Positions 1 through 8,407 of a DNA stretch of 64,000 bases are shown piece after piece. Both the position numbers and the translations under genes were made by a program. Each line of letters opens with the position of its first letter. The first letter of the stretch is position 1. The DNA is from Mesonia maritima (lineage in GTDB: Bacteria > Bacteroidota > Bacteroidia > Flavobacteriales > Flavobacteriaceae), in contig NZ_JBHLUA010000012.1 of the NCBI RefSeq assembly GCF_042433895.1, positions 558,001 to 622,000 on the forward strand. Reading direction: 5' to 3'. The notes under the pieces are model-generated. The model saw only the letters and a list, made by a program, of their open reading frames with translations, ran no database searches and had not been told where the DNA came from.

Positions 1-482
1 GTATTCTGTAGTCCTCTAAAAATTCCGAAGATGGCAAAAGTCACCAACGTTAAGGGATAGCCTACCGCACGAATCGTGTAATATTCTTCAGTGTAATCGA
101 GAATTAATCCTTCCGCATTATAAGCGCTAAAAATACTTTCAGCAAAAAAAGCTGTGATACCGTAAATAGCGAAACTCAATAATAAATTGAAAAAAATAGC
201 CTGCGGAATTAAGGTTTTTACCGCGTGAATTCTGTTGGCGCCAAAATGTTGAGAAACAATTGCTGAAATTGCCGTTTTGGTTTGTGCTACAATCCAAATA
301 ATTGCCGATAAAAACGAACCCACAATTCCCGCTGCCGCTAATGCTTCAACTGAATTTTTTTCGACATTCCCAATAACCGCAATATCGGTTAAAGAGATTA
401 GCGGTTCTGCAATTCCTGCGATAATGGCAGGAATCGCAATTTTATTAATTTCTTGAAAAGAAACTTTAGGTGTGTTGGCCAT
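1..482 (-). CDS. MATE family efflux transporter (partial, 3' end outside window)
   Basis: The reverse strand reads from an ATG at 482 to the window edge without a stop, giving about 160 residues of the N-terminal part of a MATE drug/sodium antiporter. The start (MANTPKVSFQEINKIAIPAI) and the following hydrophobic helices, including GIAEPLISLTDIAVIGN, match the DinF/NorM-like MATE fold; a full protein would be about 440-460 residues. It is an inner-membrane exporter that uses an ion gradient. The gene follows the thioesterase gene by 14 bases on the same strand, so the two are probably co-transcribed. The substrate cannot be told from sequence. Confidence 0.85.
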   Translation of the reverse strand, partial: MANTPKVSFQEINKIAIPAIIAGIAEPLISLTDIAVIGNVEKNSVEALAAAGIVGSFLSAIIWIVAQTKTAISAIVSQHFGANRIHAVKTLIPQAIFFNLLLSFAIYGITAFFAESIFSAYNAEGLILDYTEEYYTIRAVGYPLTLVTFAIFGIFRGLQN

Positions 483-496
483 AGGAAATGGCTTTT

Positions 497-1009
497 TTAA
501 TCTTCAAATAAAGCTTTGAGTTCGGTTGCTTCACTAGGTTTTAATTTTCCGGCAAGTACTAAACTTAATTGTTTTCTTCGAAGTGCAGCATCATAGCGAT
601 CTTGCTCTTCTTTAGTTTCAGGTTTTATTGGTGGAACCGGAACCGGGGAACCGCTATCGTCTACAGCTACAAACGTATAAATTGCATCATTCGCTTTATT
701 GCGTAAACCACTTTCACGATCTTCTACCCAAACATCAATCACTACTTCCATAGAACTTTTAAACGCGCGGGAAATATTAGCTTCTACGGTTACTACACTT
801 CCTAAGGGAATCATTCGTTTAAAAGCTACGTGATTTACAGAAGCGGTTACTACAATTCTTCTGCTGTGGCGTCTTGCGGCAATACTTGCGGCACGATCCA
901 TCCGTGCTAATAATTCGCCTCCAAAAAGATTGTTTAGTGGGTTGGTTTCACTTGGTAAAACTAAATCGGTGAGAATAGTTCGTGAATCTGTTGGCGATTT
1001 TGCTTCCAT
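497..1009 (-). CDS. Acyl-CoA thioesterase, hotdog fold (YciA/BACH type)
   Basis: The 170-residue product is a single hotdog-fold thioesterase that hydrolyses acyl-CoA to free acid and CoA in the cytoplasm. The segment NPLNNLFGGELLARMD is the family's hotdog helix with its catalytic Asp-type residue, and NHVAFKRMIPLGS follows as expected. A longer frame starts five codons upstream at a TTG (1024), but that TTG lies inside a TAnnTTTG promoter element (1022-1029), so I choose the ATG at 1009. The C-terminal tail (KLKPSEATELKALFED) is charged and not part of the hotdog core. It is likely the first gene of a two-gene unit with the MATE exporter. Confidence 0.88.
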   Translation of the reverse strand: MEAKSPTDSRTILTDLVLPSETNPLNNLFGGELLARMDRAASIAARRHSRRIVVTASVNHVAFKRMIPLGSVVTVEANISRAFKSSMEVVIDVWVEDRESGLRNKANDAIYTFVAVDDSGSPVPVPPIKPETKEEQDRYDAALRRKQLSLVLAGKLKPSEATELKALFED

Positions 1010-1021
1010 TTGTTTTTTTGG

Positions 1022-1029
1022 CAAAGGTA
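1022..1029 (-). promoter_or_regulatory. -7 promoter element TACCTTTG for the thioesterase gene
   Basis: On the reverse strand the site reads TACCTTTG, an exact match to the Bacteroidota -7 consensus TAnnTTTG. It lies 12 bases upstream of the ATG at 1009. No good -33 TTG was seen at the usual distance. Confidence 0.5.
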
Positions 1030-1109
1030 AGATTTGTAACGTTAATAGAAGCTTAAAGTTCTTTTACTCGATAATTGTGATTCAAGCTCACTTTTTTTGA
1101 ACCAAAAAA

Positions 1110-2093
1110 TTATTTTTCGTGGTTTTGAGAATTTGCTTCAAGACTTTTTACTAGCAACCAAGCATTTTGGTTTTCTTGATTTTTAATGGTTCGTAAAGCC
1201 TGTAAAGCTTCTGTGCGACTTTCAAAAGTATTGTAAATTACTTGGTGTAAACCGTACTTATTTACACCTATTTCTCTTGCCGGAAAACCTTGCTCACGAA
1301 GTTGCTTTAATTTTTTCTCTGCATTTTCTTTTAAGCGAAAAGCACCTGCTACAATATGATAATTTCCTTTTTGGGTATGAACTTTGAATGTAACTTCTGG
1401 CAACGGATTGTCGATGGCGAAAGTTGCTTGCTGAATGGTTTGTTCAACTTTCTTTTCAGCTTTTTGTTGTTCGGCTAAATTATGATTTTTCACATCGTTA
1501 CTATACCAATTTGCAGCTACTAAACCTGAAACGCCAATAGCAATAATTCCGACAGCGGCGTATCGCCAAATAGGAATTGTTCGTTTTTCTTCTGGGAGTT
1601 TTTTAACAGGAATTTCTTTTTCTTCAACTTTTGTAGAAACCGTTTCAGCAGGTTTTTCTTCGGCGGTTTTTACCGATCGTTCAATTTTAGAAGCGGTATA
1701 CATTTCGGTTCCAAAAGCTTCCAATAAATAATTATGATGATAGGAAGGTTGAAAAATAATTTCTTCTTTTTCTAAATAAAACGTTCCAATAGCTTCAAAT
1801 TCTATCTTGCCGATTTCACGTAACGAAGTTTTTAATTGCGCTACAAAACTTGCAACTTGTTGCATCGCTTCTTGGTAGGAAATTTCTTCAGCTTTACTGA
1901 GGTAATTAATTAAAATTCCGTCGTTTTCAGTCAATTTATTATTGAAACCGAGGTGTTTTTTAGGAGGATAAAATGCATGCGTAGTTTCATGAATTTGTGC
2001 TGGTTTTCTTTGTGTTAGAAATGCGCCAAAGTCAGGAATGACGACACATTCGTGACGATATAATAAATCTTTAATGTAATTTTCTATCCTCAT
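1110..2093 (-). CDS. HU-CCDC81-like/SPOR domain membrane protein
   Basis: The 327-residue protein has three parts. Residues 1-130 (MRIENYIKDLLYRHECVVIPDFGAFL, then a second module with IGKIEFEAIGTFYL) resemble the tandem HU-like modules (HU-CCDC81 type) known from Bacteroidota. A charged linker follows, then one membrane helix at about 175-197, then a periplasmic SPOR domain at about 242-318 (YHIVAGAFRLKENAEKK). SPOR domains bind septal, peptide-stripped peptidoglycan. The HU-like part would face the cytoplasm. The role is inferred to be at the division site or cell wall; DNA binding is not proven for this clade. It has its own promoter, divergent from dprA. The domain assignment is by motif recognition. 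Confidence 0.82.
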   Translation of the reverse strand: MRIENYIKDLLYRHECVVIPDFGAFLTQRKPAQIHETTHAFYPPKKHLGFNNKLTENDGILINYLSKAEEISYQEAMQQVASFVAQLKTSLREIGKIEFEAIGTFYLEKEEIIFQPSYHHNYLLEAFGTEMYTASKIERSVKTAEEKPAETVSTKVEEKEIPVKKLPEEKRTIPIWRYAAVGIIAIGVSGLVAANWYSNDVKNHNLAEQQKAEKKVEQTIQQATFAIDNPLPEVTFKVHTQKGNYHIVAGAFRLKENAEKKLKQLREQGFPAREIGVNKYGLHQVIYNTFESRTEALQALRTIKNQENQNAWLLVKSLEANSQNHEK

Positions 2094-2098
2094 ATAAA

Positions 2099-2106
2099 CA
2101 AAAGTA
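2099..2106 (-). promoter_or_regulatory. -7 promoter element TACTTTTG for the HU/SPOR gene
   Basis: The reverse strand reads TACTTTTG, an exact TAnnTTTG match. Only five bases separate it from the start codon at 2093, so the transcript would be leaderless or nearly so. Confidence 0.5.
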
Positions 2107-2187
2107 GTTTTTTTTCGGCTAGTAGAAAAGTTGTATTCTCGAATTTATTAACAAATCTTTTCTGTATTTTTAAGCAATCCTTTTTAT

Positions 2188-3285
2188 ATGACTACAGATG
2201 AATTACTTGCGCTTTTAACACTTCAGCGTGTGCGCAATCTTGGAGATATTTCAGCAAAAAAATTATTACGTGTTTTCGGTTCTGCTGAAAAAATTTTTAA
2301 TGCTAAACCTGAAGAATTACTAGCTATTGAGGGAATTGGCAAGTTTAAAATTAGCGATTTACACAACCCAAACCATAAGGAAGAAGCGAAAGAGGAATTG
2401 GAATTTATTACTTCAAATAATATAGAAGTACGTTACTTTAAAGATTCTAATTATCCTGAAAATTTAAAACATTGCATAGATGCGCCAATTTTACTTTTTC
2501 AAAGAGGAAATATTCATCTTGAAAATAAGCGTTTAATAAGTATTGTTGGTACGAGAAAAGCTACAAATCAAGGTCTTGCATTTTGCGAAGAATTAATTGA
2601 AAAACTCGCTCCACTAAATCCTGTAATAATTTCCGGATTTGCTTACGGTGTAGATATTTGTGCGCACAAAGCAGCTCTAAAAAATAATTTACAAACTGTA
2701 GGGTGTTTAGCACACGGATTAAATCAAATTTATCCGAAAACACACGCAAAATATCAAGATGAAGTACTTGATTATGGCGGATTTATAACTGATTTTTGGA
2801 GCGATTCAAATTTCGATAGAAAGAATTTTTTAAAACGAAACCGCATAATTGCTGGGTTGAGTGAAGCGACGATCGTAATTGAAAGTGCTGAAAAAGGCGG
2901 TTCGTTAGTTACGGCAGATATTGCAAATTCTTATAATCGAGAAGTTTTTGCAGTTCCAGGAAGAACTACCGATAAGTTTAGCAAAGGTTGTAATAATTTA
3001 ATTAAAAGTCAGCAAGCGCATATGTTAACCTGTGCTGAAGATTTAATTTATTTGCTGAACTGGGATTTAGAATCGAAACCTACAAAAAAAGCTCCCGAAT
3101 TATTTGTAAACTTAACTGAAGAGGAAGAAAAAATTTTAGCAACGCTTCAACAAGGTAAAACAGAATTAGATGAACTTTCTCATCGAGTAGAAATTCCCAC
3201 CTTTAAATTAGTACCACTTTTATTAAACTTAGAACTGAATAATCTTATTCGTCCTTTACCTGGAAAAATATATGAAGTTATATAG
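2188..3285 (+). CDS. dprA: DNA processing protein DprA
   Basis: DprA binds incoming single-stranded DNA during natural transformation and loads RecA on it. The 365-residue protein has an N-terminal helix-hairpin-helix region (RVRNLGDISAKKLLRVFG), the Rossmann-like core with the signature SIVGTRKATNQG near residue 118 and GFAYGVDICAHKAAL, and GGSLVTADIAN further on. The C-terminal 60 residues form the usual winged-helix (DprA_WH) module. Length is typical. It is divergent from the HU/SPOR gene and stands as a single gene. A weak TATTTTTA -7-like element lies at 2165-2172. Confidence 0.95.
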   Translation: MTTDELLALLTLQRVRNLGDISAKKLLRVFGSAEKIFNAKPEELLAIEGIGKFKISDLHNPNHKEEAKEELEFITSNNIEVRYFKDSNYPENLKHCIDAPILLFQRGNIHLENKRLISIVGTRKATNQGLAFCEELIEKLAPLNPVIISGFAYGVDICAHKAALKNNLQTVGCLAHGLNQIYPKTHAKYQDEVLDYGGFITDFWSDSNFDRKNFLKRNRIIAGLSEATIVIESAEKGGSLVTADIANSYNREVFAVPGRTTDKFSKGCNNLIKSQQAHMLTCAEDLIYLLNWDLESKPTKKAPELFVNLTEEEEKILATLQQGKTELDELSHRVEIPTFKLVPLLLNLELNNLIRPLPGKIYEVI

Positions 3286-3332
3286 TAAATAGTAAAGAAT
3301 TTGTAGTTTTACCGCAATAAAATAAAACAATT

Positions 3333-3785
3333 ATGAAAACTTTTTTAAAACTAAGTCTTTTTCTTTTTATAGGTATGTTATTATCCTGTAGTAGCGATGA
3401 TGCAACCGATAACACGAACGTAGAAAATCCAGAGGAATCTTTATCTGAAGAGGAAAAACTATTGGGTACTTGGGCATTAAGTGATCGCGAGCCATACGGT
3501 ATTGAAGATTGTGAGCGTCTCACTACTTTTAATTTTGGAGAAGAAAATTATATGGAATATACTTTAGCTTATGGAGATGAAGCTTCAGAATGTGAAGAAA
3601 TACTATTAATTGGAACTTGGGAATTTTTAAATGAAAAGGAAAAACAAATATTTATCGAAGTAAATTCTGAGGATGAGAGTGCTCTTACCACACGAACTTT
3701 CACTTATGATTTTGTAGATGAAGAAACATTAGAAGTTACCTATGAAGAAGAATTCTTGGGTGTAGAAACCTTTAAAAAGCAATAA
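3333..3785 (+). CDS. Lipoprotein with lipocalin-like domain
   Basis: The 150-residue product starts with a lipoprotein signal peptide (MKTFLKLSLFLFIGMLLSC) and the mature part begins CSSDDATDN, acidic right after the cysteine like the Flavobacterium lipoprotein export signal that sends lipoproteins to the cell surface. The body (LLGTWALSDREP, then LIGTWEFLNEKEKQIFIE) has the paired GTW motifs of the lipocalin-like lipoproteins common in Flavobacteriia. No enzyme motif is seen and the ligand is unknown. It is only six bases upstream of the next gene, an outer-membrane barrel protein, so the two are probably one operon. Confidence 0.75.
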   Translation: MKTFLKLSLFLFIGMLLSCSSDDATDNTNVENPEESLSEEEKLLGTWALSDREPYGIEDCERLTTFNFGEENYMEYTLAYGDEASECEEILLIGTWEFLNEKEKQIFIEVNSEDESALTTRTFTYDFVDEETLEVTYEEEFLGVETFKKQ

Positions 3786-3791
3786 TTAGTT

Positions 3792-4388
3792 ATGAAAAAA
3801 TTACTATTACTTTTTACCATAGCTATATTAAGCTCAAATTTGAATGCTCAAAATGAAACTCAATCTTCAACAGCAAGTGTCGAGAAGTCTATATTTAATG
3901 TTCAAACCGGCCTTTTAGGAATTTGGGCCAATCATGAATTAGGTTTATCTAATAGTATTTCTTTGCGAACTGAAATTGGGTTCGATGTTTATTTAGACGA
4001 AAATTTATTTTTCGATCAAGATAACCTCACTTTTGGACTTACTCCTGTTATCACGGTTGAACCTAGATGGTATTACAACTTGGAAAAGAGAGTTGAAAAG
4101 GACAAAAATATTGCTAAAAATTCGGGTAATTTTTTAAGTTTAGAAACAAGTTATAATCCGAATTTGTTTACCGTTTTTAATAGTGGTGAAGATGTTGAAA
4201 TTCGTGATCAAGTAAGAATTATTCCCACTTGGGGAATACGCAGAACTTATTGGAGTCATTTTACATTGGAAGCTGCTACAGGTATAGGACTAATACATGT
4301 TTTTAAAAATAACAATTCCTTTTTCATTCAAGAGGCTGAAAATATAATTGCATTAAAGCTTTATTTCAGAATTGGTTATACTTTTTAG
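3792..4388 (+). CDS. Putative outer-membrane beta-barrel protein
   Basis: This 198-residue protein has a cleavable signal peptide (MKKLLLLFTIAILSSNLNAQ) and a body of alternating polar/hydrophobic strands that ends in YFRIGYTF, the terminal aromatic typical of BAM-inserted outer-membrane proteins. I do not recognise a specific family. It is probably co-transcribed with the lipoprotein gene six bases upstream and ends at a shared hairpin terminator that faces trpS. Confidence 0.65.
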   Translation: MKKLLLLFTIAILSSNLNAQNETQSSTASVEKSIFNVQTGLLGIWANHELGLSNSISLRTEIGFDVYLDENLFFDQDNLTFGLTPVITVEPRWYYNLEKRVEKDKNIAKNSGNFLSLETSYNPNLFTVFNSGEDVEIRDQVRIIPTWGIRRTYWSHFTLEAATGIGLIHVFKNNNSFFIQEAENIIALKLYFRIGYTF

Positions 4389-4405
4389 AATTATTTATAA
4401 GCACA

Positions 4406-4437
4406 AAAAAAGCTGAATTTTCACATTCAGCTTTTTT
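4406..4437. terminator. Bidirectional intrinsic terminator
   Basis: AAAAAAGCTGAAT (4406-4418) pairs perfectly with ATTCAGCTTTTTT (4425-4437). It lies between convergent genes and has an A-run on the left and a T-run on the right, so it can serve both the barrel gene and trpS. Confidence 0.85.
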
Positions 4438-4440
4438 ATT

Positions 4441-5409
4441 TTAATAACCTAATTTTTTTCTAACTCTTTCTAAAACATCATTGGCTGTTTCTTTTGCTTT
4501 TTCAGCTCCTTTTTCAAGCGCGGCATCAATCTCGTTGAGGTTATTCATATAATAATTATATTTTTCACGCTGCTCGCTATATTTTTCAACTATCAATTCA
4601 TATAAAGCTTGTTTTGCGTGGCCGTAACCGTAATTTCCCACTTCATATTTTTTTCTCATTTCTGCAGTTTCTTCTGCGGAAGCGATTACTTTATAAAGGT
4701 TAAATACGTTACAAGTATCAGGGTTTTTAGGTTCTTCCAATGGCGTACTATCGGTTTGAATTGACATCACTTGTTTGCGCAATTTTTTATCGGTAGTAAA
4801 CAAATTGATGTAATTTCCTCTCGATTTACTCATTTTTTCACCGTCAGTTCCAGGAATATACTTAGTGTTTTCTTCAATTTTAGCTTCCGGCATGACAAAG
4901 GTTTCGCCTATTTGCGTGTGAAATCTTGAAGCTACATCTCGCGTCATTTCAATATGTTGTAATTGATCTTTCCCTACCGGAACAAATTCTGCATCATACA
5001 ATAATATATCTGCAGCCATTAACATCGGATAGGTGAAAAGTCCAGAATTCACATCGGCTAATCGATCGGCTTTATCTTTAAAAGAATGAGCTAAGGTTAA
5101 ACGTTGGTACGGAAAAAAACAACTTAAATACCATGAAAGTTCAGTTACCTGTGGAATATCGCTTTGGCGATAAAAAACCGTTTGTTGAATATCTAACCCA
5201 AACGCAAGCCAAGTTGCGGCTACAGAATAGGTGTTTTCTTTTAAAATAGTAGCATCTTTAATTTGCGTTAAGGTGTGCAAATTTGCAATAAATAAATACG
5301 ATTCGTTTTTAGAATCGTTTGCCATTTCAATAGCAGGAATAATAGCTCCCAGTAAGTTTCCTAAATGTGGAGTTCCGGTACTTTGTATTCCAGTTAAAAT
5401 TCTAGCCAT
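4441..5409 (-). CDS. trpS: Tryptophanyl-tRNA synthetase
   Basis: This class I synthetase charges tRNA-Trp with tryptophan. The 322-residue length is normal for bacterial TrpS. The HIGH-type motif is TPHLGN at residues 13-18, the KMSKS loop is GEKMSKSRGN near residue 193, and PVGKDQLQHIEMTRD is the conserved region between them. It is a single gene ending at the bidirectional terminator 4406-4437. Its upstream side holds a copy of dispersed repeat family B. Confidence 0.97.
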   Translation of the reverse strand: MARILTGIQSTGTPHLGNLLGAIIPAIEMANDSKNESYLFIANLHTLTQIKDATILKENTYSVAATWLAFGLDIQQTVFYRQSDIPQVTELSWYLSCFFPYQRLTLAHSFKDKADRLADVNSGLFTYPMLMAADILLYDAEFVPVGKDQLQHIEMTRDVASRFHTQIGETFVMPEAKIEENTKYIPGTDGEKMSKSRGNYINLFTTDKKLRKQVMSIQTDSTPLEEPKNPDTCNVFNLYKVIASAEETAEMRKKYEVGNYGYGHAKQALYELIVEKYSEQREKYNYYMNNLNEIDAALEKGAEKAKETANDVLERVRKKLGY

Positions 5410-5417
5410 AAGTAAAA

Positions 5418-5520
5418 TTTTATTGGCACCGCCAAAGGGTATAATACCCCAAGTTTTGCCTCGAAATTATTAAACGTTTGTCCGATTTACATCTCGCGGA
5501 CTTATCCTGAGGTTGTAAAT
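5418..5520 (+). repeat. Dispersed intergenic repeat family B, copy 1
   Basis: The 51-base core (5418-5468) begins TTTTATTGGCACCGCCAAAG, which contains the small hairpin TTGGC-ACC-GCCAA, and ends TTTTGCCTCGAAATT. Near-identical cores occur at 20862-20913 (+) and 23956-24006 (-). The weaker tail (ATCTCGCGGACTTATCCTGA) matches the tail of copy 3. It lies between divergent trpS and plsC. Confidence 0.7.
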
Positions 5521-5566
5521 TTTTGTAAAGGTATATTTTTTATAGAATTGACTCGGTACAATTTCT

Positions 5567-5574
5567 TATTTTTG
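5567..5574 (+). promoter_or_regulatory. -7 promoter element TATTTTTG for plsC
   Basis: TATTTTTG is an exact TAnnTTTG match with a TTG at 5548-5550, 16 bases upstream. Six bases separate it from the ATG at 5581, which suggests a leaderless transcript. The frame is open further up to a TTG at 5548, but that would start inside the promoter. Confidence 0.5.
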
Positions 5575-5580
5575 GAGCTT

Positions 5581-6318
5581 ATGAAATTATTCAAAATAAT
5601 TTTAATAGCCTTGTGGCGCATCTGGTTTTATATCTTAATTAGCGTCCCCATTATAATTATGTTCCCTTTTTTGTTGATAACCACTTCAAGAGAGAAATAT
5701 TATGATGCTTTTTTTTTCTTGGCAAGAATTTGGGCGAAAATCGTGCTTTTTGGTATGGGTTTTTATCCCGTTTTAAAAACTATCGAAAAACCGGTAAAGG
5801 GGAAAAGCTATATGTTTGTCGCCAATCATACATCTATGACAGACATTATGTTAATGTTGTATTGCATTAGAAATCCATTTGTTTTTGTAGGAAAAAGAGA
5901 ACTGGCAAGATTTCCGATATTCGGTTTTTTTTACAAGCGAACCTGCATTTTGGTAGATAGAAATAATGTAAAAAGTAGAAATGCGGTTTTTCAGCAAGCG
6001 CAACGACGATTAAGTCAAGGCGTTAGTATTTGTATTTTCCCGGAAGGTGGCGTTCCTGATGATGAAAATATTTTGCTCGATAATTTTAAAGATGGTGCTT
6101 TTCGTTTAGCGATAGATCATCAAATTCCGATTGTTCCGCTTGTTTTTTTTGATAATAAAAAGCGATTTTCATATAATTTTCTCTTAGCTTCTCCAGGTAA
6201 AATGCGTGCAAAAATTCTACGCTTTATAAGTACTGAAAATTTAACACAACACGATAAAAAGGGATTACGAGAACAAGTTCACACCGTATTATTAAATGAA
6301 TTAAAAAAAGCCACCTAA
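5581..6318 (+). CDS. plsC: 1-acyl-sn-glycerol-3-phosphate acyltransferase
   Basis: The 245-residue membrane enzyme adds the second acyl chain to lysophosphatidic acid, giving phosphatidic acid for phospholipid synthesis. The HX4D acyltransferase motif is ANHTSMTDIML, the second motif region is FPIFGFFYKRTCILVDR, and the third is ICIFPEGGVPDDE. Hydrophobic helices at the N-terminus anchor it to the inner membrane. I use the ATG at 5581 and not the in-frame TTG at 5548, because a promoter element ends six bases before 5581. The last codons overlap a terminator that serves the gene on the other strand. Confidence 0.93.
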   Translation: MKLFKIILIALWRIWFYILISVPIIIMFPFLLITTSREKYYDAFFFLARIWAKIVLFGMGFYPVLKTIEKPVKGKSYMFVANHTSMTDIMLMLYCIRNPFVFVGKRELARFPIFGFFYKRTCILVDRNNVKSRNAVFQQAQRRLSQGVSICIFPEGGVPDDENILLDNFKDGAFRLAIDHQIPIVPLVFFDNKKRFSYNFLLASPGKMRAKILRFISTENLTQHDKKGLREQVHTVLLNELKKAT

Positions 6319-6336
6319 ATAAATTTAGATGGCTTT
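6303..6336 (-). terminator. Terminator of the sigma operon, overlapping the plsC stop
   Basis: AAAGCCA-C-CTAAAT (6307-6320) pairs with ATTTAG-A-TGGCTTT (6323-6336) with one mismatch. On the reverse strand it is followed by seven T (complement of 6303-6309). The plsC stop codon lies inside the stem. Confidence 0.7.
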
Positions 6337-6371
6337 CGGTTCATCATTGCTTCAATCAACTAAAAACAGGC

Positions 6372-7844
6372 TTAAAACTTAAAATTAAAACCGGTGTAAA
6401 CACCAAAGAAATAAGGCATAAAACCATTGGTGTTTTTCGAAAAAGTATTGATTTGGTATTTAAATGTAGGCTCTAAATTAAAATCTAATTTTTTGCTTAA
6501 CTCATATCCAAAACCCAGGCCAACATTCGTACTAAAACTTACATTGTTTAAATTATTTGCTTCGCCTAACGCCGTACTTCCTTCAGCAGAATTTATAGCG
6601 ATTGTATTTTCGCTTAACACTAATGTGCTTGCTCCGCCGATAACATTAATATTAAAACGTTTATTAAGTAAAGTATATTCCATTTCCAGTGGAATTTCTA
6701 AAAAACCTAAGCGCTGGTTGATTGTTCCTGTGGTAAACGGAGTTCCCCTACCTTTAAATTCTGGAGGACCACTAATTTCTTTTTGATCTAACACCAAAAT
6801 ATTTTTATTGCTTTCATTTCCTTTTAAACCATCTAAACTCATTGCGTTGAGCGACGAAGTGAAAACAATATCATTCGTGTTATAACTCATATTCACTTTG
6901 CTAATTCCAGAACGAACTTTAAATTTTTCAGAAATAGCATAAGCAAAATTTACACCGTAAGCCATCGTAACTTCGCCTTCTGAACTGTTATCTGCAAATT
7001 GAGCGTCTATCGTATTTCCGCCGTTTAAACTTCCGTAATAAATTGGAGAAATATTAGGTTTTACTGCCCATTTTGCGAGATCTGCATCATCACTTTCTAT
7101 ATCTTTTTCCTTATTCATTTCTTCTACTTCATCGAGTAACGAGCGTTTTTTAGCTGGCAACATATTTTCCGCTTCTAATTGAGAAAGACTTAGCAAATCG
7201 GAATTGCTTTTTAATTCATTTTGAAGCATTTCTTCAGTTGAATTAGAATTAGAAGGTGAATTTATTTTACCATTTTCTGTGGTATTATTTTTCTGGTTTG
7301 CTGAAGAATTAACCGACGCAATCCCTGAACGATTTTTAGTAGAATTAGTTTGGTTAGTATAATTTTTTTCTTGTGGTTTTGTTGAAGTATTTTCTTTAGA
7401 AGAAACTATAGATTTTTCTGAAACAGATTTTTTATTTTGAATGTTTTCATTTTCTTTTTCAGTTGAAATAATTTCTTCTCCCTCGTTATCTTGATAAGTA
7501 ATTCCGGAAGAATTTGAAGTTGAATTTATCGTATTTTTAGTTTCAGTTTTAGAAAAAGATTCTTCGGTGGAATTCGTGTTTTTTTCAATTTTTTCCTCTG
7601 AAGAATTTACAATGTTAGGTTCATTTTCAACGGAAAAGAAAAGTGCATTGCTTACTAAAAGTATTCCAATTAATACAGCGGCAACTCCACCGATTTTATA
7701 CCAAAGCGGAATAATAACCGGACGTTTTTTCTTCTTTTCCTGTAATTTTTCTTTAATGTTATTCCACACTTTTTCATCAGGATTAGCTTCAAAGTCTTTA
7801 AACTTTTCCTGAAATATTCGGTCTATGTATTTTTTCTCTTTCAT
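6372..7844 (-). CDS. Sigma-linked membrane protein with outer-membrane barrel domain
   Basis: This 490-residue protein has a charged cytoplasmic N-terminus (1-46), one membrane helix (about 47-70, GGVAAVLIGILLVSNALFF), a very long S/T/N/E/K-rich low-complexity stretch (about 71-225), and a C-terminal domain (about 255-490) of amphipathic strands ending FGVYTGFNFKF, typical of an outer-membrane barrel. Its start overlaps the stop of the ECF sigma gene by four bases, so the two are translationally coupled. By position it is the probable regulator of that sigma factor, but the N-terminus has no zinc-type anti-sigma motif (no HxxxCxxC). How one chain could hold both an inner-membrane helix and an outer-membrane barrel is discussed as a finding. 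Confidence 0.75.
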   Translation of the reverse strand: MKEKKYIDRIFQEKFKDFEANPDEKVWNNIKEKLQEKKKKRPVIIPLWYKIGGVAAVLIGILLVSNALFFSVENEPNIVNSSEEKIEKNTNSTEESFSKTETKNTINSTSNSSGITYQDNEGEEIISTEKENENIQNKKSVSEKSIVSSKENTSTKPQEKNYTNQTNSTKNRSGIASVNSSANQKNNTTENGKINSPSNSNSTEEMLQNELKSNSDLLSLSQLEAENMLPAKKRSLLDEVEEMNKEKDIESDDADLAKWAVKPNISPIYYGSLNGGNTIDAQFADNSSEGEVTMAYGVNFAYAISEKFKVRSGISKVNMSYNTNDIVFTSSLNAMSLDGLKGNESNKNILVLDQKEISGPPEFKGRGTPFTTGTINQRLGFLEIPLEMEYTLLNKRFNINVIGGASTLVLSENTIAINSAEGSTALGEANNLNNVSFSTNVGLGFGYELSKKLDFNLEPTFKYQINTFSKNTNGFMPYFFGVYTGFNFKF

Positions 7845-8392
7845 TTTACAAATCTTGTCACGCTATTCATACTTTTTTTTTCGGCTATTTTTTCTTTTAA
7901 AATCTGCCTGGCTCGTGCGAGGTTAGATTTTGAAGTGCCAACCGAAATTTGCATCATTTCGGCAATTTCTTTGTGAGAAAACCCGTCTAAAGCGTAGAGG
8001 TTAAAAACCATTCGGTAACGATCGGGTAATTCTTGTATAATTTCGAGAAGAAATTTCAGTGAAAATTCTTCTTCGTCTATTTCAATTTCGGGTTCTTCAA
8101 TATTTTCTTCGTGAATAATTTCAAAAACCTGCGGACCTTTACGATAGCGTTGAAGAGCGGTGTTAATTACAATTCGTTTTAACCAACCTTCAAAAGAACC
8201 TTTTCCTTTAAATTGAGCGATTTTATCGAAAATGATTAAAAATGCATCTTGCAAATTATCTTCGGCTTCGTGATAATTGCGCGAATATTTTAAACAGACC
8301 GCAAAGAGCTTCCCCGAAAATAATCGGTAGAGTTGCTCTTGAGATTTTAAATCTTGCTGTTTACATTGTTTTATGAGTTGCTCAATACTCAA
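7841..8392 (-). CDS. ECF-type RNA polymerase sigma factor
   Basis: The 183-residue protein has only regions 2 and 4 of sigma-70, as ECF factors do. Region 2 reads SRNYHEAEDNLQDAFLIIFD followed by FEGWLKRIVINTALQRYR; region 4 reads LPDRYRMVFNLYALDGFSHK and EIAEMMQISVGTSKSNLARA. It would direct RNA polymerase to a small regulon, usually for envelope signals. A 139-residue lipoprotein gene lies 15 bases upstream and the membrane/barrel protein overlaps its 3' end, so it is the middle gene of a three-gene operon. Confidence 0.93.
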   Translation of the reverse strand: MSIEQLIKQCKQQDLKSQEQLYRLFSGKLFAVCLKYSRNYHEAEDNLQDAFLIIFDKIAQFKGKGSFEGWLKRIVINTALQRYRKGPQVFEIIHEENIEEPEIEIDEEEFSLKFLLEIIQELPDRYRMVFNLYALDGFSHKEIAEMMQISVGTSKSNLARARQILKEKIAEKKSMNSVTRFVK

Positions 8393-8407
8393 ATACTTAT
8401 TTTTTAA

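Noticed and set aside
3278..3523. 81-codon reverse-strand frame across dprA end and lipoprotein gene
   Set aside because: It lies opposite a gene with clear lipoprotein signal; no family features.
5231..5473. 80-codon forward frame across the trpS start and repeat copy B1
   Set aside because: Antisense to trpS and extends into a dispersed repeat; no support.
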